Source: PXAP01 sp046483315
GTDB lineage: Bacteria > Bacteroidota > Bacteroidia > Bacteroidales > PUMT01
NCBI GenBank assembly: GCA_046483315.1
Contig: JAWODJ010000072.1
Coordinates: 20,170 to 84,169 of the forward strand
Direction of reading: 5' to 3'
Length of the DNA: 64,000 nucleotides
A model generated the notes under the pieces. The model had not been told where the DNA came from and made no database searches. It was given only the letters and a program-made list of their open reading frames with translations. Shown here piece by piece: positions 37,697 through 45,965 of the stretch. Each line of letters opens with the position of its first letter. The stretch's first letter is position 1. The position numbers were made by a program, and so were the translations under genes.

Positions 37697-40054
37697 TTAT
37701 TTTTCCCCTTCTTCAGGTTTTTCTTCACTCTTTTTTTTCTTTTTTCCCTTACCTGAGTCTCCTTCCATCTCTTCTTTCAGTGAAGCAAGTTCTGAAATAT
37801 CACCAAAAGTTGTTCTCTCAAGATTGGTTTTCATCTTACGCATTGTCTTCTGGGCAGTGGGTAACGGTTTGGATTTTTTGCTGTCGGCGGACTTATCTTC
37901 GGTCTCTTTTTCATTGACCCTGGTATGCGACAGAATAATGCGCTTTGCTGCTTTAGAAAACTCAATAACTTTAAATGGAAGTTTTTCATCAACTTTTGCA
38001 GTAGTTCCATCCTGTTTAACCAGATGCCTTGATGAAACAAAACCTTCAACGCCATATTGCAGGGAAACCAGTGCCCCTTTGTCGAAAACATCAGTTATTG
38101 TTCCTTCGTGTACTGAATCTACAGCAAATACCGATTCAAAGACATCCCATGGGTTTTCTTCAAGCTGCTTGTGGCCCAGGCTCAGGCGGCGGTTATCCTT
38201 GTCAATCTCCAGAACAACTATCTCAATCTCTTCACCTATTGTGGTAAATTCAGCGGGATGTTTAATCTTTTTAGTCCATGACAGGTCTGAGATATGGATC
38301 AATCCGTCCACACCCTCTTCAATTTCAACAAATACCCCGAAATTGGTGAAATTACGTACTTTCGCCTTATGCTTTGATCCGACAGGATATTTTTCTTCGA
38401 CGTTGTCCCACGGATCGGGTTTGAGCTGTTTGATTCCAAGTGACATCTTTCTCTCTTCACGATCCAGCGTCAGGATGTGTGCTTCAACAACATCGCCTAC
38501 TTTCATAAATTCCTGTGCGCTGCGCAGATGCTGTGACCATGACATTTCAGATACGTGAATAAGACCCTCAACACCAGGTGCAATCTCAACAAAAGCACCG
38601 TAATCGGCCATTACAACAACTTTGCCCTTAACCTTGTCACCTATCTTGAGGTTTGGATCAAGCGAATCCCATGGATGTGGTGTAAGCTGCTTCATACCAA
38701 GGGCTATTCTTTTCTTGGCATCGTCAAAGTCAAGTATTACCACATTTACTTTCTGGTCGAGCTCTACTATCTCTTCAGGATGGTTCACCCTGCCCCAGGA
38801 AAGGTCGGTAATATGTATCAGGCCGTCCACACCGCCAAGGTCTATAAATACACCATAGGAAGTAATATTTTTGACCGTGCCTTCGAGAACCTGCCCTTTT
38901 TCAAGTTTGGCAATGATCTCTTTTTTCTGTTGTTCAAGCTCCTCTTCAATAAGGGCTTTATGAGAAACGACGACATTCTTGAATTCATGATTTATCTTGA
39001 CAACTTTGAATTCCATTGTTTTGCCGACATATGCATCATAATCGCGGATTGGTTTGACATCGATCTGAGATCCCGGGAGGAATGCTTCTATGCCAAATAC
39101 ATCAACTATCATACCGCCCTTGGTGCGGCATTTTATGTAACCTTTGATTATTTCATCATTATCAAGGGCAGCATTAACCCTGTCCCAGGACCTTAGTGCG
39201 CGTGCTTTTTTATGTGATAATACAAGCTGTCCTTTTTTGTCTTCCTGGCTTTCCACATAGACCTCTACCGTATCTCCCGGCTTGAGATCGGGATTATACC
39301 GGAATTCATTTAAACTTACAACGGCCTCGGATTTGTATCCTATATTGATAACAACCTCACGCTTGTTCATTGATATTACCTTGCCGTCAACAACCTCATT
39401 TACATTGATGGTTGATAGGGTCTTGTCATACATCTCCTCGTACTTCTCTCTCTCTTCCCTGGAATAGATGTCAGAATCTTCTTCCAGGTTATCCCAGTCA
39501 AATTCATCTGAAACAACTTCATTCTCAACCTCATCAGCAGGTTCATCAGCAACCGGGTCAACTACCTGTACAACATCCTTGCCCTGCTTATCAGCAGCGG
39601 GGGTTTCAATTTCATCCTCAATCTGCTTTTGATTTACAATTTCCGGCTTCTCTTCGGCCTTTGGTTCTTCTTCCCCGGCTGTTTCCTGATCTTCGGCCTG
39701 TCCGGTTTCGGCCTTTGGTTCTTCTTCTCCGGCTGCTTCCTGATCTTCGACCTGTTTAGTTTCGGCCTTTGGTTCTTCTTCCCCGGCTGCTTCCTGATCT
39801 TCGACCTGTTCGGTTTCGGCCTTTGGTTCTTCTTCGGTTACGGGTGATTTTTCTTTTACGGCTTCAGTTATAGGATTATCTTCATTTACAGGTTCCTGTT
39901 TATTACCGGTTTCAGTTTTTTCCTCTTCCCCGGTTGGGCTGGTATCTGCCTGTTTCTGAGATTCATCCTTTTTTTTATCAATCTGATCCTCTGGTTTTAC
40001 ACTTTCGCTTCTCAGCTCCTCTTTAGAAGTGTTTTCTTGTTCTTTCTCTGTCAT
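37697..40054 (-). CDS. rpsA: 30S ribosomal protein S1 with acidic N-terminal extension
   Basis: A 785-residue S1 protein. About 225 residues of acidic low-complexity sequence precede six S1 OB domains (starting near VVDGKVISMNKREVVINIG, YIKCRTKGGMIVDVFG, TVKNITSYGVFIDLGG, KVVVMADYGAFVEIAPG, KVRNFTNFGVFVEIEEG and TITDVFDKGALVSLQYG). S1 recruits mRNA to the 30S subunit; Bacteroidota S1 is expected to matter as many genes lack ribosome-binding sites. The extension contains about three and a half copies of an 18-residue unit EEEPKAETxQxEDQExAG. The C-terminus is basic (GKKKKKSEEK). Confidence 0.96.
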   Translation of the reverse strand: MTEKEQENTSKEELRSESVKPEDQIDKKKDESQKQADTSPTGEEEKTETGNKQEPVNEDNPITEAVKEKSPVTEEEPKAETEQVEDQEAAGEEEPKAETKQVEDQEAAGEEEPKAETGQAEDQETAGEEEPKAEEKPEIVNQKQIEDEIETPAADKQGKDVVQVVDPVADEPADEVENEVVSDEFDWDNLEEDSDIYSREEREKYEEMYDKTLSTINVNEVVDGKVISMNKREVVINIGYKSEAVVSLNEFRYNPDLKPGDTVEVYVESQEDKKGQLVLSHKKARALRSWDRVNAALDNDEIIKGYIKCRTKGGMIVDVFGIEAFLPGSQIDVKPIRDYDAYVGKTMEFKVVKINHEFKNVVVSHKALIEEELEQQKKEIIAKLEKGQVLEGTVKNITSYGVFIDLGGVDGLIHITDLSWGRVNHPEEIVELDQKVNVVILDFDDAKKRIALGMKQLTPHPWDSLDPNLKIGDKVKGKVVVMADYGAFVEIAPGVEGLIHVSEMSWSQHLRSAQEFMKVGDVVEAHILTLDREERKMSLGIKQLKPDPWDNVEEKYPVGSKHKAKVRNFTNFGVFVEIEEGVDGLIHISDLSWTKKIKHPAEFTTIGEEIEIVVLEIDKDNRRLSLGHKQLEENPWDVFESVFAVDSVHEGTITDVFDKGALVSLQYGVEGFVSSRHLVKQDGTTAKVDEKLPFKVIEFSKAAKRIILSHTRVNEKETEDKSADSKKSKPLPTAQKTMRKMKTNLERTTFGDISELASLKEEMEGDSGKGKKKKKSEEKPEEGEK
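39654..39835 (-). repeat. 54-bp tandem repeats in the rpsA 5' region
   Basis: About 3.4 copies of a 54-bp unit encode EEEPKAETxQxEDQExAG. Copies differ by a few substitutions, and the period keeps the reading frame. Confidence 0.9.
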
Positions 40055-40329
40055 AATTTCAAGATAAAATTTTAAAAGTTAATAAGTTAGACATTATATT
40101 TGTGTTTATACTCAAGAGGTGCAAAAATAAGTAAAATTGTTGGAAATAATCATCTCTGCGTAAAATATTTTTGATTTATAATGTTTTACTTTACTTCAGA
40201 AAATTACTAATTTAGCGCTTCTTATAATATAGCTTGTATAGAGACATCTGTTATTGTAATTGTCGAAATCTGTAAATCGTCAGCCTGAGAAGGTATTGTC
40301 AAAGCAATTATTAATTTAATTATAATAAG

Positions 40330-41100
40330 ATGAAAATATTCAAACATTTATTTGATTTTAATCTGCTGTTGGCCTTTATGTTTATTGCGCTTTCCGTATC
40401 CTGTACCAGTAAAACAGAGAAGGATTGGCGCCCGCTTTTCAATGGAGAAAACCTTGACGGATGGGATATAAAAATCAGGGGCTTTGAACTGAATGATAAC
40501 CATAATAATACATTCAGGGTTGAAGACGGCCTGTTAACCGTTTCCTATGATGAATATGAAACTTTTGACGATAAGTTCGGCCATATATACTATGATGAGC
40601 CTTTCTCGCATTATAAGCTGAAGGTGGAGTACCGCTTTATCGGCGAACAGGTTGAAGGTGGCGTTGGCTGGGCTTACCGCAATAACGGGATAATGTTCCA
40701 CTCACAGTCCGCTGCCTCGATGGAGCTTGACCAGGAATTTCCGGTGTCTGTCGAAGCACAGCTTCTTGGTGGTTCAGGGGAAGGTGAAAGGCCTAACTTC
40801 AGTGTTTGCACACCCGGAACTGATGTAGTGATTGATGGTGAACTAAGGACGGAGCATTGTATTACCTCGGAGGGGCAAACTTATCACGGCGACCAGTGGG
40901 TTACAGTTGAACTCCATGTTTTTGGCGATTCAGTTGTTCATCATATCATTGAAAATGACACGGTACTGACGTATCATGATCTGCAGATTTCCGGCACAGG
41001 TGAACCGCTCAGCGAAGGTTATATTGCCTTGCAGGCAGAAAGTCATCCCACACAGTTCAGAAAAATAGAGATACTTGATCTGAGTGACCAGTATGAATAA
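40330..41100 (+). CDS. DUF1080 (3-keto-disaccharide hydrolase family) lipoprotein
   Basis: A 256-residue protein with a lipoprotein signal (LLAFMFIALSVSCTSK). The DUF1080 domain (concanavalin-like beta-sandwich) starts with WRPLFNGENLDGWDIKIRGF and includes the characteristic GGVGWAYRNNGIMFHSQ and YIALQAESHPTQFRKIEIL. Family members act on glucosides and 3-keto-sugars at the cell surface. It sits 110 bp upstream of the nucleotide-sugar operon but is probably a separate unit. The substrate is unknown. Confidence 0.88.
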   Translation: MKIFKHLFDFNLLLAFMFIALSVSCTSKTEKDWRPLFNGENLDGWDIKIRGFELNDNHNNTFRVEDGLLTVSYDEYETFDDKFGHIYYDEPFSHYKLKVEYRFIGEQVEGGVGWAYRNNGIMFHSQSAASMELDQEFPVSVEAQLLGGSGEGERPNFSVCTPGTDVVIDGELRTEHCITSEGQTYHGDQWVTVELHVFGDSVVHHIIENDTVLTYHDLQISGTGEPLSEGYIALQAESHPTQFRKIEILDLSDQYE

Positions 41101-41208
41101 TCTTTCCGGTCAGTAAACTCTTAAGGTTTAGTAATCGAGGTAATACCGATTCACCGGTGTTTAATTTTGTTTGATAATAAAATTGTGTTATAAATTTAAA
41201 CTATAAAG

Positions 41209-42537
41209 ATGAAGATAGCTATGGTTGGTACCGGGTATGTTGGTTTGGTGTCTGGTACATGTTTTGCCGAGACGGGGGTTGATGTTGTCTGCATTGATGT
41301 TGACAGTCAGAAAATTGACAATCTTAAAAAGGGCATCATGCCCATATATGAGCCGGGTCTTGATGATATGGTTCTGCGCAATGCGGAAAAAGGCCGGATG
41401 ATTTTTTCAACAAGTCTGAAAGACAATCTTGAAGATACTGAAGCTGTGTTTATTGCAGTCGGCACACCTCCTGATGAGGATGGAAGTGCCGATTTAAAGT
41501 ATGTGCTTGATGTTGCACGTGAGTTGGGTCAAAACATGGATCATTACATGGTTGTAGTTACAAAGAGCACTGTTCCTATCGGGACTTCGGAAAAGGTAAA
41601 GAATGTAATTCTTGAAGAACAGGAAAAGCGCGGTGTGAATATACCTTTTGATGTAGCCTCCAATCCCGAGTTTCTCAAAGAAGGAAATGCCATAGAAGAT
41701 TTTCTTAAGCCCGAAAGGATTATAGTAGGAACAGAGTCTGAAGAAGCGGAAAAAATCATGCGACGGCTTTACAAACCTTTTGTTCTGAACAATCATCCAA
41801 TCATTTTTATGGATATTCCTTCTGCAGAGCTTACCAAGTATGCTGCAAACTCCATGCTTGCCACACGAATAAGTTTTATGAATGATATAGCTAACTTTTG
41901 CGAGATTGTAGGGGCCGATATCAATTCGGTGCGTAAAGGTATTGGCAGTGACAGCAGGATAGGGAGCAAATTTATTTATGCCGGGGTCGGATATGGCGGG
42001 TCATGCTTCCCCAAAGATGTAAAGGCACTCATTAAAACGGCCGGCGAAAATAATTATTCACTCGATATACTCAAGGCAGTAGAGTATGTAAACAACAGGC
42101 AGAAGGAAGTGCTTTTCAGTAAAGTGAAGGATCACTTTAACGGAGATCTGAGTGGAAAACGTTTTGCGATCTGGGGGTTGTCTTTCAAGCCCAATACTGA
42201 TGATATGAGGGAAGCGCCGTCTTTGGTGATAATTGATAAATTGCTTGACGCCGGTGCAAGTGTGATTGCCTATGATCCTGTTGCCATGGAGGAATCCAGG
42301 AGGAGGACAGGTGACAGGATTGATTATGCAAATGATCAGTACGAGGCACTTGTTGATGCTGATGCCCTGCTCCTGGTGACCGAGTGGAATGAGTTCCGGA
42401 CCCTGAACTATAAAGTGCTGGCCAAACTCATGAAGGACCGTCTGATTTTTGACGGTCGTAATCTTTATGAACCGTCGGAAATGAAGGAGTTTGGGTTTAC
42501 CTATTATGGTATTGGCAGAGAACGGGTTGTAATCTGA
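41209..42537 (+). CDS. ugd: UDP-glucose 6-dehydrogenase
   Basis: A 442-residue enzyme with the NAD-binding MVGTGYVGLVSG at the N-terminus, the SDPEFL-like substrate motif (ASNPEFLKEGNAIEDF) and the catalytic Cys266 in GGSCFPKD. It oxidises UDP-glucose twice to UDP-glucuronate. The next gene, 25 bp downstream, uses that product, so the pair makes UDP-xylose. It is the first gene of the six-gene nucleotide-sugar run. Confidence 0.96.
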   Translation: MKIAMVGTGYVGLVSGTCFAETGVDVVCIDVDSQKIDNLKKGIMPIYEPGLDDMVLRNAEKGRMIFSTSLKDNLEDTEAVFIAVGTPPDEDGSADLKYVLDVARELGQNMDHYMVVVTKSTVPIGTSEKVKNVILEEQEKRGVNIPFDVASNPEFLKEGNAIEDFLKPERIIVGTESEEAEKIMRRLYKPFVLNNHPIIFMDIPSAELTKYAANSMLATRISFMNDIANFCEIVGADINSVRKGIGSDSRIGSKFIYAGVGYGGSCFPKDVKALIKTAGENNYSLDILKAVEYVNNRQKEVLFSKVKDHFNGDLSGKRFAIWGLSFKPNTDDMREAPSLVIIDKLLDAGASVIAYDPVAMEESRRRTGDRIDYANDQYEALVDADALLLVTEWNEFRTLNYKVLAKLMKDRLIFDGRNLYEPSEMKEFGFTYYGIGRERVVI

Positions 42538-42562
42538 CTAATTCTTAATTAACAATCTGGTA

Positions 42563-43507
42563 ATGAAGCGAATATTGGTTACAGGAGGTGCGGGGTTTAT
42601 TGGTTCTCACCTTTGCGAAAGACTTCTCAGTGAAGGCAACGAGGTTATATGCCTGGATAATTTCTTTACCGGATCAAAAAGGAACATCGTTCATCTGCTT
42701 AATAACCCTTGGTTTGAGATGACAAGGCACGATATCACCATGCCTTTCTACAGTGAAGTGGAAGAGATTTATAATCTGGCATGTCCTGCCTCGCCTGTAC
42801 ATTATCAGCATAATCCCATCAAGACAATCAAGACTTCCGTTATGGGTGCCATCAATATGCTTGGATTGGCTAAAAGAAAGACGGCTAAAATATTACAGGC
42901 CTCAACAAGCGAGATTTATGGTGATCCCGGGGTTCATCCGCAGAAGGAGGATTACTGGGGTTATGTAAATCCTGTAGGTGAGCGCTCATGTTATGATGAG
43001 GGGAAGCGTTGTGCAGAAACTCTGTTTATGGATTATCATCTGCAAAACAGGGTGAGAATTAAAATTGCCAGAATATTCAATACTTACGGGACCCGTATGC
43101 AATTTGATGATGGCCGGGTGGTTTCCAACTTCATCCTGCAGGCCCTCCGGGGAGATGATATTACCATTCATGGTGATGGAAGCCATATTCGTTGTTTCCA
43201 GTATATAAGCGATCTTGTGGAGGCCCTCGTAAGGGTGATGGATACTCCTGATCACTTTATTGGTCCGGTTAATATCGGTAATCCCGAGGAGATATCCATT
43301 CTTTCACTTGCTGAAAAGATCATCAGTATGACCGGTTCGCGTTCAAAAATTGTATTTCAGCAGGTGAGAAATGATGATCCCGTGAAAAGAAAACCTGACA
43401 TTGGTTTGGCAAAAAAAGAGCTTGGAGGCTGGAAACCTTCCGTCTCTCTGGAAGAGGGTCTGGGAAAGACCATAGATTATTTCAAAAAGGAATTAAAGGT
43501 AAGTTAA
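42563..43507 (+). CDS. uxs: UDP-glucuronate decarboxylase (UDP-xylose synthase)
   Basis: A 314-residue extended SDR protein. NAD motif GGAGFIGSHL is at 8-17, and the active-site YxxxK is in SCYDEGKR. The sequences NLACPASPVHYQHNPIKTIKTS and GERSCYDEGKR are typical of UDP-xylose synthases rather than of dTDP-glucose dehydratase (RfbB). It converts UDP-glucuronate to UDP-xylose, using the product of the upstream ugd. The gene is 40 bp before rfbA. Confidence 0.92.
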   Translation: MKRILVTGGAGFIGSHLCERLLSEGNEVICLDNFFTGSKRNIVHLLNNPWFEMTRHDITMPFYSEVEEIYNLACPASPVHYQHNPIKTIKTSVMGAINMLGLAKRKTAKILQASTSEIYGDPGVHPQKEDYWGYVNPVGERSCYDEGKRCAETLFMDYHLQNRVRIKIARIFNTYGTRMQFDDGRVVSNFILQALRGDDITIHGDGSHIRCFQYISDLVEALVRVMDTPDHFIGPVNIGNPEEISILSLAEKIISMTGSRSKIVFQQVRNDDPVKRKPDIGLAKKELGGWKPSVSLEEGLGKTIDYFKKELKVS

Positions 43508-43547
43508 AATACCCGTATAAATTTTTCCGGTATAAAATTATTGAATT

Positions 43548-44435
43548 ATGAGAGGAATAGTATTGGCAGGCGGAGCAGGAACCAGGCTGCATCCTGTAAC
43601 CCACAGCATATCCAAACAGATACTGCCGGTATATGACAAACCTATGATTTATTACCCTTTATCGGTTTTAATGCTGGCGGGCATCAGGGAGATTCTTATT
43701 ATATCAACACCCCGGGATCTCCCGGTTTTCAAACACCTTCTGGGTGACGGCAGTCGTTATGGTCTTCGCCTCTCCTATAAGGAGCAACCTGCCCCCGAGG
43801 GATTGGCACAGGCTTTTATTATAGGAGAAGAGTTTATTGGTGATGAGCCTGTATCTCTTATTCTTGGCGATAATATTTTTTATGGATACGGACTGACCGG
43901 CATTTTGGATGATGCTTCAAAGTTAACATCGGGAGCACTTGTTTTCGGGTATTTTGTCAACAATCCCAAACGTTATGGGGTGGTTGAGTTCAATGACGAT
44001 CGGAAAGTATTAAGTATTGAAGAAAAGCCGGCAGATCCAAAATCCAATTATGCTGTCACCGGGCTTTACTTTTACGGCAATGATGTTGTTGGAAGGGCAA
44101 AGTCACTAAAACCTTCGGCCAGGGGTGAACTTGAGATCACAGACCTTAACAGGCTCTACCTTGATGAGTCACTTCTGAGAGTCAAGCTTTTCAGCAGGGG
44201 TATAGCCTGGCTTGACACGGGGACACATGAAAGTCTTTTGCAGGCATCAAATTTCATCCATACCATTGAGGAGCGGCAGGGATTAAAGATTGCCTGCCTG
44301 GAGGAGATTGCCTACAAAAAAGGTTATATAGACAGGGATAAGTTGCTTTCCGGGGCCAAAAAACTGAAAAACAGTCAGTATGGCAATTATCTGCTGCAAG
44401 TTGCAGGAGAGTCGGCGTATGGGAATCCCCTGTAA
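43548..44435 (+). CDS. rfbA: Glucose-1-phosphate thymidylyltransferase
   Basis: The 295 residues match RmlA length. The nucleotide-binding motif LAGGAGTRLHPVT and the KQILPVYDKPMIYYPL and LGDNIFYG motifs are intact, as is the EEKP motif. It makes dTDP-glucose from glucose-1-phosphate and dTTP, the entry to dTDP-rhamnose. It is followed by rfbC and rfbD with short gaps, but no rfbB is present in the run. Confidence 0.96.
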   Translation: MRGIVLAGGAGTRLHPVTHSISKQILPVYDKPMIYYPLSVLMLAGIREILIISTPRDLPVFKHLLGDGSRYGLRLSYKEQPAPEGLAQAFIIGEEFIGDEPVSLILGDNIFYGYGLTGILDDASKLTSGALVFGYFVNNPKRYGVVEFNDDRKVLSIEEKPADPKSNYAVTGLYFYGNDVVGRAKSLKPSARGELEITDLNRLYLDESLLRVKLFSRGIAWLDTGTHESLLQASNFIHTIEERQGLKIACLEEIAYKKGYIDRDKLLSGAKKLKNSQYGNYLLQVAGESAYGNPL

Positions 44436-44459
44436 TTACCAGTAATCCTATATATTGTT

Positions 44460-45023
44460 ATGAAGATAAAAAATACAGAAATTCCCGGATTGCTTGTTAT
44501 TGAGCCAAAGGTTTTCGAAGATGCCCGGGGGTATTTTTATGAAAGCTATAATAGGCGTCAGTTTGCTGAACGCGGACTTGATATGGAGTTTGTGCAGGAC
44601 AATGAATCGAGATCGGACAAGGATGTTATCAGGGGGCTTCACTATCAGCTTGCACCATATGCACAGACCAAGCTTGTAAGGGTGCTTGAGGGTTCCGTTT
44701 TTGATGTTGCCGTTGATATGAGGAAAAATTCACCCACATACGGAAAGTGGAGCGGCATTGAAATTTCTGCTGCCAACAGGTTGCAGTTGCTGGTTCCCAG
44801 GGGGCTTGCCCACGGTTTCAGGGTGATTACCGGCAAGGCCACCGTTTTTTACAAATGCGATAGTTTTTACCATCCTGAATCGGAGCGTGGAATCCTTTTT
44901 TCCGACGAGGCTGTTGGAATAGACTGGGGAATTGATCCTGCTTCAGCCGTTGTTTCTGAGAAGGACAGTAGGGCTCCTCTCTTTGCAGATGCTGATAATA
45001 ATTTTATATTTGGAGATATATAG
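44460..45023 (+). CDS. rfbC: dTDP-4-dehydrorhamnose 3,5-epimerase
   Basis: A 187-residue cupin-type RmlC. The N-terminal EIPGLLVIEPKVFEDARGYFYE is typical. The catalytic His is in GLHYQL and later active-site Tyr and Asp in VFDVAVDMRKNSPTYGKW. The motif PRGLAHGFRV is conserved. It epimerises dTDP-4-keto-6-deoxyglucose at C3 and C5. It starts 25 bp after rfbA and ends 28 bp before rfbD. Confidence 0.96.
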   Translation: MKIKNTEIPGLLVIEPKVFEDARGYFYESYNRRQFAERGLDMEFVQDNESRSDKDVIRGLHYQLAPYAQTKLVRVLEGSVFDVAVDMRKNSPTYGKWSGIEISAANRLQLLVPRGLAHGFRVITGKATVFYKCDSFYHPESERGILFSDEAVGIDWGIDPASAVVSEKDSRAPLFADADNNFIFGDI

Positions 45024-45051
45024 AAGCCCTGCAAACTAAATATCGATTATC

Positions 45052-45924
45052 ATGAAGACTATACTGATTACCGGATCTGACGGCCAGCTCGGACAGGAAC
45101 TGCAGGGCTTATCCTTCACCCATACCTACAGGGATTATAAATTCTTTCATACCGATATAGATACCCTTGACATAACTGACCGGGACCAGGTAAGGAGGTT
45201 CATTGCAAAGAACCGGGTAGCTTACATAATAAACTGTGCATCGTACACTAATGTCGACAAGGCGGAATCGGAACAGGAAACTGCCATGCTGGTTAACGGG
45301 AAGGCGCCGGGGGTGCTTAAAGAAGCCTGTGCTGATAATAACGCACATCTTCTACATATCAGCACGGACTTTGTTTTTGATGGCCGAAGGTCGGTTCCCT
45401 ACCGCGAAGATCATTCACCCAACCCGCTTTCCTTTTACGGAAAGACAAAACTTGAGGGAGAGAAAGCTGTTCTGAATTACGAATATGGTGCGGTAATACG
45501 TACCTCCTGGCTTTACTCCTCCTACGGGAATAATTTCTTCAGGACCATACTCAGGCACGGGGCTGATAAGGATGAACTCAACATAGTTTACGATCAGGTG
45601 GGCACACCAACCTATGCCAGGGATCTTGCCAGGGTATTACTTACACTTGCCGTAAATACCCTTTCGGGGGAAAAGAACTGCGGCGGACAAATATTTCACT
45701 ACAGCAATGAAGGTGTTTGCAGCTGGTATGATTTTGCCTTTGAGATAGTCAGGCTTGCCGGCCTGCAATGCCGTATCAACCCCATTGAAAGCAGCCAGTA
45801 CTTTCTTCCTGCAAAACGTCCGCATTTCAGTGTACTTAATAAAACAAAAATCAAGTCATATTTGTCTATAGATATACCGCACTGGAGAGACAGTCTGAAA
45901 AGTTGTATGGACCAGCTGGATTAG
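45052..45924 (+). CDS. rfbD: dTDP-4-dehydrorhamnose reductase
   Basis: A 290-residue RmlD short-chain reductase. NADPH motif ITGSDGQLGQEL is at the N-terminus, the sequence HISTDFVFDGRRSVPYREDHSPNPLSFYGKTKLEGE includes the catalytic Thr and YxxxK, and RTSWLYSSYGNNF follows. It makes dTDP-L-rhamnose from the RfbC product. Length and motifs are normal. It precedes the phosphohexomutase gene by 42 bp. Confidence 0.95.
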   Translation: MKTILITGSDGQLGQELQGLSFTHTYRDYKFFHTDIDTLDITDRDQVRRFIAKNRVAYIINCASYTNVDKAESEQETAMLVNGKAPGVLKEACADNNAHLLHISTDFVFDGRRSVPYREDHSPNPLSFYGKTKLEGEKAVLNYEYGAVIRTSWLYSSYGNNFFRTILRHGADKDELNIVYDQVGTPTYARDLARVLLTLAVNTLSGEKNCGGQIFHYSNEGVCSWYDFAFEIVRLAGLQCRINPIESSQYFLPAKRPHFSVLNKTKIKSYLSIDIPHWRDSLKSCMDQLD

Positions 45925-45965
45925 GAGGGATTAACAAACAGTGTTACTTAATTAAATGATTCATT

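Noticed and set aside
37824..39196. Two long plus-strand frames (244 and 213 codons) antisense to rpsA
   Set aside because: The rpsA frame is certain; repetitive S1 domains produce long shadow frames.
42563..43507. RfbB (dTDP-glucose 4,6-dehydratase) for the SDR gene beside rfbA
   Set aside because: The NLACPASPVHYQ and GERSCYDEGKR motifs are those of UDP-xylose synthase, and the preceding gene is ugd.
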